64,000 bases of DNA, taken from Kitasatospora sp. NBC_01250. Its GTDB lineage: Bacteria > Actinomycetota > Actinomycetes > Streptomycetales > Streptomycetaceae. Made by a program: the position numbers and the translations under genes. The DNA lies in NCBI RefSeq assembly GCF_036226465.1, contig NZ_CP108476.1:5332001-5396000 (forward strand), read 5' to 3'. Below are positions 24,041-32,524 of this stretch, piece after piece. Each line of letters begins with the position of its first letter. Positions within the stretch are counted from its first letter, which is position 1. The notes beneath the pieces were generated by a model that was not told where the DNA came from, did not search any database, and worked only from the letters and a program-made list of their open reading frames with translations.

Positions 24041-25921
24041 TCAGATCCAGCTGGTGAACCACATCCGCGAGCGCCAGTCGTCGATCGGAATCACCTGCCC
24101 GGTGTACAGCGGATAGAAGTAGAGGAAGTTCCACATCACGGCCAGCACCAGCACGCCGGCCGCCGCGCCGCCCACCAGCCGCCGCTCGCGGCTCGCATCC
24201 GCGGGCCCGATCATGGCGCCGATCAGCATGGTCACGGCCAGCACCAGGAACGGCACGAAGGCCACCGCGTAGAACAGGAAGATGGTCCGGTGCTGGTACT
24301 CGAACCAGGGCAGCAGCCCCGCGCCGAGCCCGCACAGCACCGCGCCGGCCCTCCAGTCGCGCCGCAGCGCCCACCGGTACAGGCAGTAGACCAGCGCGAT
24401 GACGCCCGCCCACCACAGCAGCGGGGTGCCGATCGCCAGCACCTCGGAGGCGCACGCGCTGGCCTTGCAGCCGCTCTCCCCGAACTTCGGCGACTCGTAG
24501 TAGAAGGAGACCGGCCGGCCCAGCACCAGCCAGCTCCACGGGTTGGACTGGTACATGTGGGGGGTGCTGAGGCCGATGTTGAAGTTGTACATCTGCGCGT
24601 GGTAGTGCCACAGCGCCCGCAGGCCGCCCGGTACCCAGGTCATGTCCACCTGGAACGGCATCTTGACCTTGCCGAACACCGGCAGTGAGACGAACTCGGT
24701 GGACAGGCCGTGCCGGCCCACCGCCCAGTCCCGTCCGTAGCCGCCCTTGCCCGGCGCCGTGCTGCTGGCCAGCCAGCCCGACCAGGAGCTGATGTAGACG
24801 ACCAGCGAGACGACCACGATCGAGGCGAACGCGGGCAGCCCGTCGCGGACCAGGACGGACCAGTACGGCCGGCGGGCACCGGCCAGCTTGCGCGCGCCCA
24901 GGTCCCAGAAGACGGTCAGCAGGCCGAAGAAGGCGGCCACGTACATGCCGCTCCACTTGGTGGAGCAGGCCAGGCCCACGCAGACGCCGGCGGCCAGCCG
25001 GTAGGGCCGCAGGCCCAGCCGCAGCCGGTGGGCGAGGTCGGGGTCGGACAGCTCGCCGAGTCGGCGGGCGATCCTGGCCCTGGTGTGGTCCCGGTCCAGC
25101 AGCAGGAAGCCGAAGGCGGCCAGGATCCAGAACATGACGATCAGGTCGAGCAGCGCGGTGCGGCTCATCACGAAGTGCAGCCCGTCCACCGAGAGCAGCA
25201 GGCCGGCCACGCAGCCCAGCAGGGTGGAGCGGAAGAGCCGGCGGCCGATCCGGGCGAGCATCAGGATCGAGAGCGTGCCGAGCAGGGCGACCATGAACCG
25301 CCAGCCGAACGGATGCATCCCGAAGAGCTGCTCGCCCATGCCTATCAGCCACTTGCCGACCGGCGGGTGGACGATGAACGCCGGGTCGGTGCGGTAGGGG
25401 ATCACCTGGGGGTGCGAGACCAGCTGGGCGTTGGCGTTGTCCGGCCAGGAGGTCTCGTAGCCGCCCTGCCAGAGCGCGTAGGCGTCCTTGGCGTAGTACG
25501 TCTCGTCGAAGACCACCGCGCCCGGGCTGCCCAGGTGCCAGAACCGCAGCAGGCCGCCGAAGAGCGCCACCGCCAGTGGGCCCAGCCAGCCCGCCCAGCG
25601 GCAGAGCCAGCTCCACAGCCGCGGGTTCAGCCGGATGCCGGCCCGCAGCAGCAGCGGCGAGGGCGCGACCTCCTTCGGGGTGACCCCGGGACCGTCCGGC
25701 ATCGGCGGCACCAGGCGGTCGGCGAGCGGGGCCCGGCGCGGCGGCCGGTAGTCGTGCGCGGCCAGCCGGCGCAGCCAGCCGCCGCCCGGCCCGGCAGTCG
25801 TGCGCGCGGCCGGGACACCCGCGTCGGCGGCCTCCGGGAGCGTGCCGTCCTGGTCGGTGTCGCCAGGGGTCTGCGCGGTGGTCTCGACCACCGCTGTCTC
25901 TGCCGCCGTCTCGCCATTCAC
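24041..25921 (-). CDS. Polyprenol-phosphate-mannose--protein mannosyltransferase (PMT)
   Basis: This is a GT39 membrane enzyme of 626 residues that mannosylates Ser/Thr of proteins during secretion. A soluble N-terminus of about 110 residues leads to the first segment and the outer-loop catalytic motif VVFDETYYAKDAYALW (Asp-Glu). HFVMSRTALLDLIVMFW and STKWSGMYVAAFFGLL follow, and the C-terminus has FLYFYPLYTGQ. Length and order fit actinobacterial Pmt. GTG 25921 is chosen because TACGAT lies exactly six bases upstream with no ribosome site, as in leaderless genes; GTG 25927 is possible. It is divergent from rsmI, a pairing also known from other actinobacteria. Confidence 0.92.
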   Translation of the reverse strand: MNGETAAETAVVETTAQTPGDTDQDGTLPEAADAGVPAARTTAGPGGGWLRRLAAHDYRPPRRAPLADRLVPPMPDGPGVTPKEVAPSPLLLRAGIRLNPRLWSWLCRWAGWLGPLAVALFGGLLRFWHLGSPGAVVFDETYYAKDAYALWQGGYETSWPDNANAQLVSHPQVIPYRTDPAFIVHPPVGKWLIGMGEQLFGMHPFGWRFMVALLGTLSILMLARIGRRLFRSTLLGCVAGLLLSVDGLHFVMSRTALLDLIVMFWILAAFGFLLLDRDHTRARIARRLGELSDPDLAHRLRLGLRPYRLAAGVCVGLACSTKWSGMYVAAFFGLLTVFWDLGARKLAGARRPYWSVLVRDGLPAFASIVVVSLVVYISSWSGWLASSTAPGKGGYGRDWAVGRHGLSTEFVSLPVFGKVKMPFQVDMTWVPGGLRALWHYHAQMYNFNIGLSTPHMYQSNPWSWLVLGRPVSFYYESPKFGESGCKASACASEVLAIGTPLLWWAGVIALVYCLYRWALRRDWRAGAVLCGLGAGLLPWFEYQHRTIFLFYAVAFVPFLVLAVTMLIGAMIGPADASRERRLVGGAAAGVLVLAVMWNFLYFYPLYTGQVIPIDDWRSRMWFTSWI

Positions 25922-26089
25922 CCGCACATCGTAGGGGCGAGGCCGTACGGCAGGCCCCCGCCCTGCGAAGCTGCCCGGTTCGTCACCATTCGCCGCCGGT
26001 GCCGCACTTGGCGGGTCCGGCGCCACCGGGCGCCGTCCGGGGCCGTCCGGGGGCGCTCCGGTGGGCGCGGGCCTGACAGGATGGGGAGC

Positions 26090-26950
26090 GTGACAGGTGT
26101 ACTCGTGCTGGCAGGAACCCCCATCGGCGACGTCTCGGACGCCCCGCCCCGACTGCTCACCGAGCTCGCCTCGGCGGACGTGATCGCGGCCGAGGACACC
26201 CGGCGGCTGCGCCGGCTCACCCAGGCGCTCGGCGTCACCCCCACCGGGCGGGTGCTCTCCTACTTCGAGGGCAACGAGGTCGGCCGCACCCCCGAGCTGG
26301 TCGAGGCGCTGACCGGCGGAGCCCGGGTGCTGCTGGTCACCGACGCCGGGATGCCCTCGGTCTCCGACCCCGGCTACCGCCTGGTGGCCGCCGCGGTCGA
26401 GGCCGGCATCAAGGTCACCGCGGTGCCGGGCCCCTCCGCCGTGCTCACCGCGCTGGCGCTGTCCGGGCTGCCGGTGGACCGCTTCACCTTCGAGGGCTTC
26501 CTGCCGCGCAAGGCCGGTGACCGCTCCCGGGCGCTGGCCGAGATCGCCGCCGAACCGCGCACCATGGTCTTCTTCGAGGCCCCGCACCGGATCGCCGAGA
26601 CGCTGGCCGCGATGGCCGAGGCGTTCGGCGCCGAGCGCCCGGCGGCGGTCTGCCGCGAGCTGACCAAGACCTACGAGGAGGTCAAGCGCGGCCCGCTCGG
26701 CGAGCTGGCCGACTGGGCCGCCGAGGGGGTGCGCGGCGAGATCACCGTGGTGGTGGCCGGTGCCCCGCCCGCCGCCCCGCAGCTGCTGACGGACGCCGAA
26801 CTGGCCGAGCGGGTGGCCGCCCGGGAGGCGGCCGGCGAGCGCCGCAAGGAGGCGATCGCGGCGGTGGCGCTGGCGGTCGGCCGGCCCAAGCGCGAGGTCT
26901 TCGACGCGGTGGTGGCGGCGAAGAACCGACCCTCGGAGCACGGAGCGTGA
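26090..26950 (+). CDS. rsmI: 16S rRNA 2'-O-ribose C1402 methyltransferase RsmI
   Basis: This is a 286-residue SAM-dependent tetrapyrrole-methylase-fold enzyme that methylates C1402 of 16S rRNA. Motifs are LVLAGTPIGDVSDAPPR at the N-terminus, AAEDTRRLRRL, LVTDAGMPSVSDPGYRLV, VPGPSAVLTALALSGLP and FFEAPHRI. The C-terminal domain ends LAVGRPKREVFDAVV. GTG 26090 is taken as the start: CAGGAT lies seven bases before it and the adjoining GGGGAG is too close to act as ribosome site; ATG 26081 would add three residues. The start regions of this gene and the divergent PMT gene share 168 bases. Confidence 0.93.
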   Translation: MTGVLVLAGTPIGDVSDAPPRLLTELASADVIAAEDTRRLRRLTQALGVTPTGRVLSYFEGNEVGRTPELVEALTGGARVLLVTDAGMPSVSDPGYRLVAAAVEAGIKVTAVPGPSAVLTALALSGLPVDRFTFEGFLPRKAGDRSRALAEIAAEPRTMVFFEAPHRIAETLAAMAEAFGAERPAAVCRELTKTYEEVKRGPLGELADWAAEGVRGEITVVVAGAPPAAPQLLTDAELAERVAAREAAGERRKEAIAAVALAVGRPKREVFDAVVAAKNRPSEHGA

Positions 26951-27109
26951 TCATTGCGGGCTGGTCGTGATCATGGCTGGTCAGAATGGGTGAATACGGT
27001 CTCGCCCGGTGGATCGCACGCGCGTACGGTGGAGTGATGGACACGACCGCGTACGCCGGTTGTCCTCGTCGTCCCCGGACGGCCCGCCGACGTCCTGCGC
27101 GCGCCCGGG

Positions 27110-27285
27110 GTCCAGTGACAAGGTAAAGCGGAGACCTGCTAAACCCGCACTGACCTGGGGTTCTACCGGTCCTCCGTACAGGGATCCCCAACTCGGGGCC
27201 AAGTCTCGGCAAGCCGGGCATCGGTTCGGGGTGCTGGGGCATTTCATCGGATGGAAAGACCCGAACCGGACGAACGTCCGGCGGG
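27110..27285 (+). promoter_or_regulatory. Candidate structured 5' leader of the zinc-ribbon gene
   Basis: The 350 bases between rsmI and the next gene are not coding-like. TACGGT -10 candidates occur near 26995 and 27030. Downstream are hairpins such as AACCC/GGGTT, CCCC-AACT-CGGGG and, ending just before the ribosome site, CCCG-AA-CCGGAC-GAAC-GTCCGG-CGGG (27260-27285). I could not match it to a known riboswitch class. Confidence 0.4.
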
Positions 27286-27300
27286 CGCTGGGAGACCGCG

Positions 27301-27783
27301 ATGAGCGACACAATCGGTAGCCCTCTGGGCGGCACTCCGGTGGCCGACCTGAAGCCGGCCCCGGACACCCCGGACCGTGCCCCCCACCCGGGCACCGGCG
27401 GCATGGCCGCCGCGCAGCACGTCGGTGGGCTGCACCCCTCCGGCGCCACGGTGCAGGAGGCCTACTCCTTCGCCTGCCTGAGCTGCGGCTACGGCTGGGA
27501 GCAGTCGTACGACATCCAGCACCACCGGGCCGAGGACGGACACACGATCGTCCAGTACTACGCCAACGGGGTGCGGGTTCCCTCGCCGCTGCTGCAGCCG
27601 AGCTGCCCGGGCTGCGGTGGCCACACCGTGCGGATCATGCGTCCGGGACGGGTGGCCGCGGTCGAGAGCTCCCCGCACCACACGCCGGGCTACGCCGCCC
27701 ACGCGGAGCCTGCCGAGCCGGCCGCACCCAAGGAGACCAGGTACCGGCAGCACTGGTACCAGTTCTGGCTGCCCGCCGCCTGA
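27301..27783 (+). CDS. Conserved small protein with a zinc ribbon
   Basis: This is a 160-residue soluble protein of unknown function. The middle holds two Cys pairs, CLSCGYGWEQSYDIQ (about 59-73) and CPGCGGHTVRIMRPG (about 101-115), a likely zinc ribbon. The N-terminal 40 residues and the stretch 120-145 are Pro/Ala-rich and disordered, and the tail RYRQHWYQFWLPAA is aromatic. GGGAG lies nine bases before the ATG. It sits between rsmI and tatD after a long, hairpin-rich leader. A similar small zinc-ribbon gene is, I believe, common in streptomycetes. Roles in RNA or DNA binding are possible but unproven. Confidence 0.8.
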   Translation: MSDTIGSPLGGTPVADLKPAPDTPDRAPHPGTGGMAAAQHVGGLHPSGATVQEAYSFACLSCGYGWEQSYDIQHHRAEDGHTIVQYYANGVRVPSPLLQPSCPGCGGHTVRIMRPGRVAAVESSPHHTPGYAAHAEPAEPAAPKETRYRQHWYQFWLPAA

Positions 27784-27862
27784 TCGCGCCGAGCGCCCGC
27801 CGCACGCGGGCCCGCCCCCGCCGGACGGGCCCGCGCGGCACGCCCCGCTAGGCTTCTGGACC

Positions 27863-28756
27863 ATGGCTGCCAAGGACGACCGCACCACCCCGCCCCCGCC
27901 GCCCGCACCGCTGGCGGTCGCGGTGGCCGACTCGCACACCCACCTGGACATGCAGTCCGGCAGCCCGGCCGAGGCGCTGGCCAAGGCCGCCGCAGTGGGC
28001 GTGACCACCGTGGTGCAGGTCGGCTGCGACCTGCCGGGCTCGCGCTGGGCCGCCGAACTCGCCGCCGAGTTCGAGCAGGTGCACGCGGCAGTCGCGCTGC
28101 ACCCCAACGAGGCGCCCCGGCTGGTCCTCGGCACGCCTCTGCCCGGAGAGGAGGGCGACGGGTGGTCGGGACAGCGGCGCACCCCGGGCGGGTCGGCGGC
28201 GCTGGAGGAGGCGCTCGCCGAGATCGACCGGCTGGCCGCGCTCCCGCAGGTGCGCGCGGTCGGCGAGACCGGCCTCGACTACTTCCGCACCGGCCCCGAG
28301 GGCGTGGACATCCAGAAGGAGTCCTTCCGGCGCCACATCGAGATCGCCAAGCGGCACGGCAAGGCCCTGGTGATCCACGACCGGGACGCCCACCAGGACG
28401 TCATCGAGGTGCTGCTGGCCGAGGGCGCCCCGGAGCGGACCGTCTTCCACTGCTACTCGGGCGACGCCGAGATGGCCAAGGTCTGCGCCGAGCACGGCTG
28501 GTACCTCTCCTTCGCCGGCCCGGTCACCTTCAAGGCCAACCAGCCGCTGCGCGACGCGCTGGCCGTCACCCCGCTGGAGCGGGTGCTGGTGGAGACCGAC
28601 GCGCCGTTCCTCACCCCGCACCCCTACCGCGGCAGGCCCAACGCGCCGTACCTGATCCCGGTCACGGTGCGCTCGATGGCCCAGACCCTGGGGCTGACCG
28701 AGGAGGAGCTGAGCAGCGCGATCGCGGCGAACACCGCGCGTGCCTTCGGTTACTGA
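27863..28756 (+). CDS. tatD: TatD-family metal-dependent DNase
   Basis: This is a 297-residue TIM-barrel hydrolase. Metal ligands are visible in order: DSHTHLD near residue 27, VGETGLDYFR (Glu), VIHDRDAHQD, HCYSGD and VETDAPFLTPHP. TatD proteins are 3'-5' exonucleases and deoxyribonucleases linked to DNA repair and turnover. The start has TAGGCT eight bases upstream of ATG and no ribosome site, again leaderless-like. The following gene is ksgA after only 33 bases. In many actinobacteria an rpfB gene separates these two and it is missing here. Confidence 0.92.
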   Translation: MAAKDDRTTPPPPPAPLAVAVADSHTHLDMQSGSPAEALAKAAAVGVTTVVQVGCDLPGSRWAAELAAEFEQVHAAVALHPNEAPRLVLGTPLPGEEGDGWSGQRRTPGGSAALEEALAEIDRLAALPQVRAVGETGLDYFRTGPEGVDIQKESFRRHIEIAKRHGKALVIHDRDAHQDVIEVLLAEGAPERTVFHCYSGDAEMAKVCAEHGWYLSFAGPVTFKANQPLRDALAVTPLERVLVETDAPFLTPHPYRGRPNAPYLIPVTVRSMAQTLGLTEEELSSAIAANTARAFGY

Positions 28757-28789
28757 TCGAGCGGCCACGCGAACGCCTATCCTTGCCCG

Positions 28790-29671
28790 GTGAGCACCAC
28801 CGACCCCACCCCTGACAGTCACCTGCTCGGCGCCTCCGACATCCGGGAGCTGGCCGCCACGCTCGGGGTCCGCCCGACCAAGCAGCGCGGGCAGAACTTC
28901 GTGATCGACGCCAACACCGTGCGCCGGATCGTCCGGGCCGGCGGGGTGACCCCCGAGGACGCGGTGGTGGAGGTCGGGCCCGGGCTCGGTTCGCTCACCC
29001 TGGCGCTCCTCGAGGTGGCCGCGCACGTCACCGCCGTCGAGATCGACCCGCTGCTCGCCCAGCACCTGCCGGCCACCGTCGCCGCCCGGATGCCGTCCGC
29101 GGCCGGCCGCTTCGACCTGGTCCTCAGCGACGCGATGGAGGTCACCGAGCTGCCCGGCCCCGCGCCCACCGCGCTGGTGGCCAACCTGCCGTACAACGTC
29201 GCCGTCCCGGTGCTGCTGCACATGCTGGCCACCTTCCCCAGCATCGAGCGGACCCTGGTGATGGTGCAGTCCGAGGTGGCCGACCGGCTGGCCGCCAAGC
29301 CCGGCAACAAGGTCTACGGCGTGCCGTCGGTCAAGGCCAACTGGTACGCCGAGGTCAAGCGGGCCGGTGCGATCGGCCGCAACGTCTTCTGGCCGGCGCC
29401 CAACGTCGACTCCGGTCTGGTCTCGCTGATCCGCCGTCAGCCGCCGGTCACCACCGCCTCGCGCACCGAGGTCTTCGCGGTGGTGGACGCCGCCTTCGCC
29501 CAGCGCCGCAAGACGCTGCGGGCCGCGCTGGCCGGCTGGGCCGGCTCGCCGGCCGCCGCCGAGCAGGCGATCGCCGCCGCCGGCATCGACCACACCCTGC
29601 GCGGCGAGATGCTCACCGTCGAGCAGTTCGCCGCCATCGCCGAGCACAAGCCGAAGGGGCCCCACCAGTGA
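28790..29671 (+). CDS. rsmA: 16S rRNA dimethyladenosine transferase KsgA/RsmA
   Basis: This is a 293-residue SAM enzyme that dimethylates A1518 and A1519 near the 3' end of 16S rRNA. Motifs are KQRGQNFVIDANTVRRIV, VEVGPGLGSLTLALLE (SAM loop), VEIDPLL and the catalytic NLPYNV. The C-terminal helical domain is present. The GTG start has TATCCT exactly six bases upstream (28778-28783) and no ribosome site, a clear leaderless pattern, so it has its own promoter inside the tatD-ispE run. The stop overlaps ispE by GTGA. Confidence 0.95.
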   Translation: MSTTDPTPDSHLLGASDIRELAATLGVRPTKQRGQNFVIDANTVRRIVRAGGVTPEDAVVEVGPGLGSLTLALLEVAAHVTAVEIDPLLAQHLPATVAARMPSAAGRFDLVLSDAMEVTELPGPAPTALVANLPYNVAVPVLLHMLATFPSIERTLVMVQSEVADRLAAKPGNKVYGVPSVKANWYAEVKRAGAIGRNVFWPAPNVDSGLVSLIRRQPPVTTASRTEVFAVVDAAFAQRRKTLRAALAGWAGSPAAAEQAIAAAGIDHTLRGEMLTVEQFAAIAEHKPKGPHQ

Positions 29672-30609
29672 TCACCGTCCGGGTGCCTGCCAAGGTCAAC
29701 GTCCAGCTCGGCGTCGGCGGTCTGCGCGGCGACGGCTTCCACGACCTGGCGAACGTCTTCTTCGCGGTGGCGCTCGGCGACGAGGTGATGGCCCGGCCCG
29801 GCACCGGGGTCACGCTGACCTGCACCGGCCCGGACGCCGCGCTGGTCCCGCTGGACGAGAGCAACCTGGCCGCCCGCGCCGCCCGCCTGCTGGCCGCGCA
29901 CCACGGCATCGAGCCGGGCGTCGAGCTGCACATCGCCAAGGCCATCCCGGTGGCCGGCGGGATGGCCGGCGGCAGCGCCGACGGGGCGGCCGCGCTGGTC
30001 GCCTGCGATGCGCTGTGGGGCCTGGACACCCCGCTGCCCGAGCTGCTCGCGCTCGCCGCCGAGCTGGGCTCCGACGTGCCGTTCGCGCTGCTGGGCGGCG
30101 TCGCGCTGGGCCGCGGCCGGGGCGAGCTGCTGGAGCCGCTGCCGGTGGGCGGCGGCTTCCACTGGGTCTTCGCGGTGGCCGAGGGCGGCCTGTCCACGCC
30201 CGCCGTCTTCCGCGAGTGCGACCGGCTGCGCGAGGCCGCCGGCACCGGCCACACCGAGAGCGAGGTGCCCACCCCCGACGCCGACCGCGCGCTGCTGGCC
30301 GCGCTGGCCGAGGGCGATCCGGTGGCGCTGGCCGCCGCCCTGACCAACGACCTGCAGGCCGCCGCCCTCTCGCTGCGCCCCGCCCTCGCCGACTGCCTGG
30401 CCGCCGGCCTCGCGGCCGGTGCCCTCGGTGCCCTGGTCTCCGGCTCCGGCCCGACCTGCGCCTTCCTGGTCAAGGACGCCGCCGCGGCCGACAGCGTCGC
30501 CGAGGCCCTGACCGCCTCCGGCACCTGCCGCACCGCCCACCCCACCCACGGCCCGGTGCCGGGGGCCCGGGTGATCACCAGCGCCGACGGCGCGAGCGCG
30601 AGGCCCTAG
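29668..30609 (+). CDS. ispE: 4-diphosphocytidyl-2-C-methyl-D-erythritol kinase
   Basis: This is a 313-residue GHMP kinase of the non-mevalonate isoprenoid pathway, phosphorylating the 2-hydroxyl of CDP-methylerythritol. The marks are VRVPAKVNVQLGVGGLRGDGFHDL at the N-terminus, the ATP loop PVAGGMAGGSADGAAAL, and the third motif ALVSGSGPTCAFL. The GTG start overlaps the ksgA stop (GTGA), so the two are translationally coupled, an order conserved in actinobacteria. The C-terminal extension is Ala/Ser-rich. Confidence 0.95.
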   Translation: MITVRVPAKVNVQLGVGGLRGDGFHDLANVFFAVALGDEVMARPGTGVTLTCTGPDAALVPLDESNLAARAARLLAAHHGIEPGVELHIAKAIPVAGGMAGGSADGAAALVACDALWGLDTPLPELLALAAELGSDVPFALLGGVALGRGRGELLEPLPVGGGFHWVFAVAEGGLSTPAVFRECDRLREAAGTGHTESEVPTPDADRALLAALAEGDPVALAAALTNDLQAAALSLRPALADCLAAGLAAGALGALVSGSGPTCAFLVKDAAAADSVAEALTASGTCRTAHPTHGPVPGARVITSADGASARP

Positions 30610-30650
30610 GCTGGAGGCTCCAGTCCGTCCAGCCCAGGAGCGCAGCACTA

Positions 30651-32444
30651 GTGGCCGTCAACCTCGCCACCATCGAGTCCGTCACGAAGGTCTACGGCAC
30701 CCGGGCCCTTCTCGACGGGGTCAGCCTCGGCGTCAGCGAGGGGGACCGGATCGGCGTCGTCGGGCGCAACGGCGACGGCAAGACCACGCTGGTCCGGATG
30801 CTCGCCAAGCTCGAGGAGCCGGACACCGGCCGGATCACCCACTCCGGCGGGCTGCAGATGGCGGTGCTCACGCAGCACGACTCGCTCGACCCGAAGGCCA
30901 CCATCCGGCACGAGGTGATCGCCGACCGGGCCGACCACGAGTGGCTCGGTGACGGCCGGATCCGCGACATCATCCAGGGCCTGTTCGGCGGTCTGGACCT
31001 GCCCGGCTTCGCGAACGGCCTGGACACCGTGATCGGCCCGCTCTCCGGTGGCGAGCGCCGCCGGATCGCGCTGGCCAAGCTGCTGCTCGGCGAGCCCGAC
31101 CTGATCGTGCTCGACGAGCCCACCAACCACCTGGACGTCGAGGGCATCGCCTGGCTCGCCCAGCACCTGCAGAACCGCCGCTCGGCGCTGGTCTGCGTGA
31201 CCCACGACCGGTGGTTCCTGGACCAGGTCTGCACCCGGATGTGGGACGTGCAGCGCGGCGAGGTGCGCGAGTACGAGGGCGGCTACTCCGACTACGTCTT
31301 CGCGCGCGCCGAGCGCTCGCGGATCGAGGCGACCGAGGAGCAGAAGCGGCAGAACCTGGCCCGCAAGGAGCTGGCCTGGCTGCGCCGCGGCGCCCCCGCC
31401 CGGACCTCCAAGCCGCGCTACCGGATCGAGGCGGCCAACGCGCTGATCGCCGACGTGCCGGAGCCGCGCGACAAGAGCGAGCTGATGAAGTTCGCCAACG
31501 CGCGACTGGGCCGCACCGTCTTCGAGCTGGAGGACATCACCGTCAAGGCCGGTGACAAGCTGCTGCTGGAGCACCTGACCTGGAACCTCGGCCCCGGTGA
31601 CCGGATCGGCCTGCTCGGCGTCAACGGCGCCGGCAAGACCTCGCTGCTGCGCGCCATGCAGGCGGCCTACGCCACGCAGGGCGACGTGCAGCCGGCGTCC
31701 GGCGTGATCAAGGTCGGCAAGACGGTGCGGCTGGCCTACCTCTCCCAGGAGGTCGCCGAGCTCGACCCCGCCACCCGGGTGCTGCAGGCCGTCGAGCAGG
31801 TGCGCTCGCGCGTGGACCTCGGCAAGGGCCGCGAGATGAGCGCCGGTCAGCTCTGCGAGCAGTTCGGCTTCGGCAAGGACAAGCAGTGGACGCCGGTCGG
31901 CGACCTGTCCGGTGGCGAGCGGCGCCGGCTGCAGCTGCTGCGGCTGCTGATGGACGAGCCCAACGTGCTCTTCCTGGACGAGCCCACCAACGACCTGGAC
32001 ATCGAGACGCTCAACCAGCTGGAGGACGTGCTCGACGGCTGGCCCGGCTCGATGATCGTGATCAGCCACGACCGCTTCTTCATCGAGCGCACCACCGACA
32101 CCGTGCAGGCGCTGCTCGGCGACCGCCGGATGCGGATGCTGCCGAACGGCGTGGACGAGTACCTGGAGCGCCGCGCCGCCGTGGTGGCCGCCGCCGCGCC
32201 GGCCATCGCCGTGGCGCCCGCGAAGCCGGTGGGCGACACCCGGGCCGCGAAGAAGGAGCTGCAGCGGATCGAGCGTCAGATCGCGAAGCTCGACAAGGAG
32301 GAGAGCAAGCTGCACGGTCAGATGGCCGAGCACGCCGCCGACTTCAGCAAGATCGCCGAGCTGGACGCGAAGCTGCGCAAGGTGCGCGAGGAGAAGGAGG
32401 AGCTGGAGCTGAGCTGGCTGGAGCTGGCCGAGGACGCCTCCTGA
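30651..32444 (+). CDS. ABC-F family ATPase (Uup/EttA-like translation factor)
   Basis: This is a 597-residue protein with two ABC domains and no membrane segments. Domain 1: GRNGDGKTT, LSGGERRRIALAKLLL, LIVLDEPTNHLD. Domain 2: GVNGAGKTS, LSGGERRRLQLLRLLM, VLFLDEPTNDLD. The P-site linker (about 255-300) is rich in Arg/Lys, and the last 80 residues form a coiled coil (LQRIERQIAKLDKEESKLHG) like Uup. ABC-F proteins act on the ribosome to release stalls; some give antibiotic resistance, which cannot be judged here. GTG 30651 has AGGAG ten bases upstream, and a TAGGCT -10 element lies at about 30607. Confidence 0.93.
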   Translation: MAVNLATIESVTKVYGTRALLDGVSLGVSEGDRIGVVGRNGDGKTTLVRMLAKLEEPDTGRITHSGGLQMAVLTQHDSLDPKATIRHEVIADRADHEWLGDGRIRDIIQGLFGGLDLPGFANGLDTVIGPLSGGERRRIALAKLLLGEPDLIVLDEPTNHLDVEGIAWLAQHLQNRRSALVCVTHDRWFLDQVCTRMWDVQRGEVREYEGGYSDYVFARAERSRIEATEEQKRQNLARKELAWLRRGAPARTSKPRYRIEAANALIADVPEPRDKSELMKFANARLGRTVFELEDITVKAGDKLLLEHLTWNLGPGDRIGLLGVNGAGKTSLLRAMQAAYATQGDVQPASGVIKVGKTVRLAYLSQEVAELDPATRVLQAVEQVRSRVDLGKGREMSAGQLCEQFGFGKDKQWTPVGDLSGGERRRLQLLRLLMDEPNVLFLDEPTNDLDIETLNQLEDVLDGWPGSMIVISHDRFFIERTTDTVQALLGDRRMRMLPNGVDEYLERRAAVVAAAAPAIAVAPAKPVGDTRAAKKELQRIERQIAKLDKEESKLHGQMAEHAADFSKIAELDAKLRKVREEKEELELSWLELAEDAS

Positions 32445-32524
32445 GGCGTCCTCAGGAGAACGCCTCAGGAGGGCTGGTGCTGAGGACTGGTGCTGAGGCT
32501 CGGTCGGCTTCGGTCCGGTCGGCT

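Noticed and set aside
27110..27285. Leader as a c-di-AMP (ydaO), cobalamin or other known riboswitch
   Set aside because: I looked for the conserved core motifs of the common classes and saw none, so it is reported only as an unclassified structured region.
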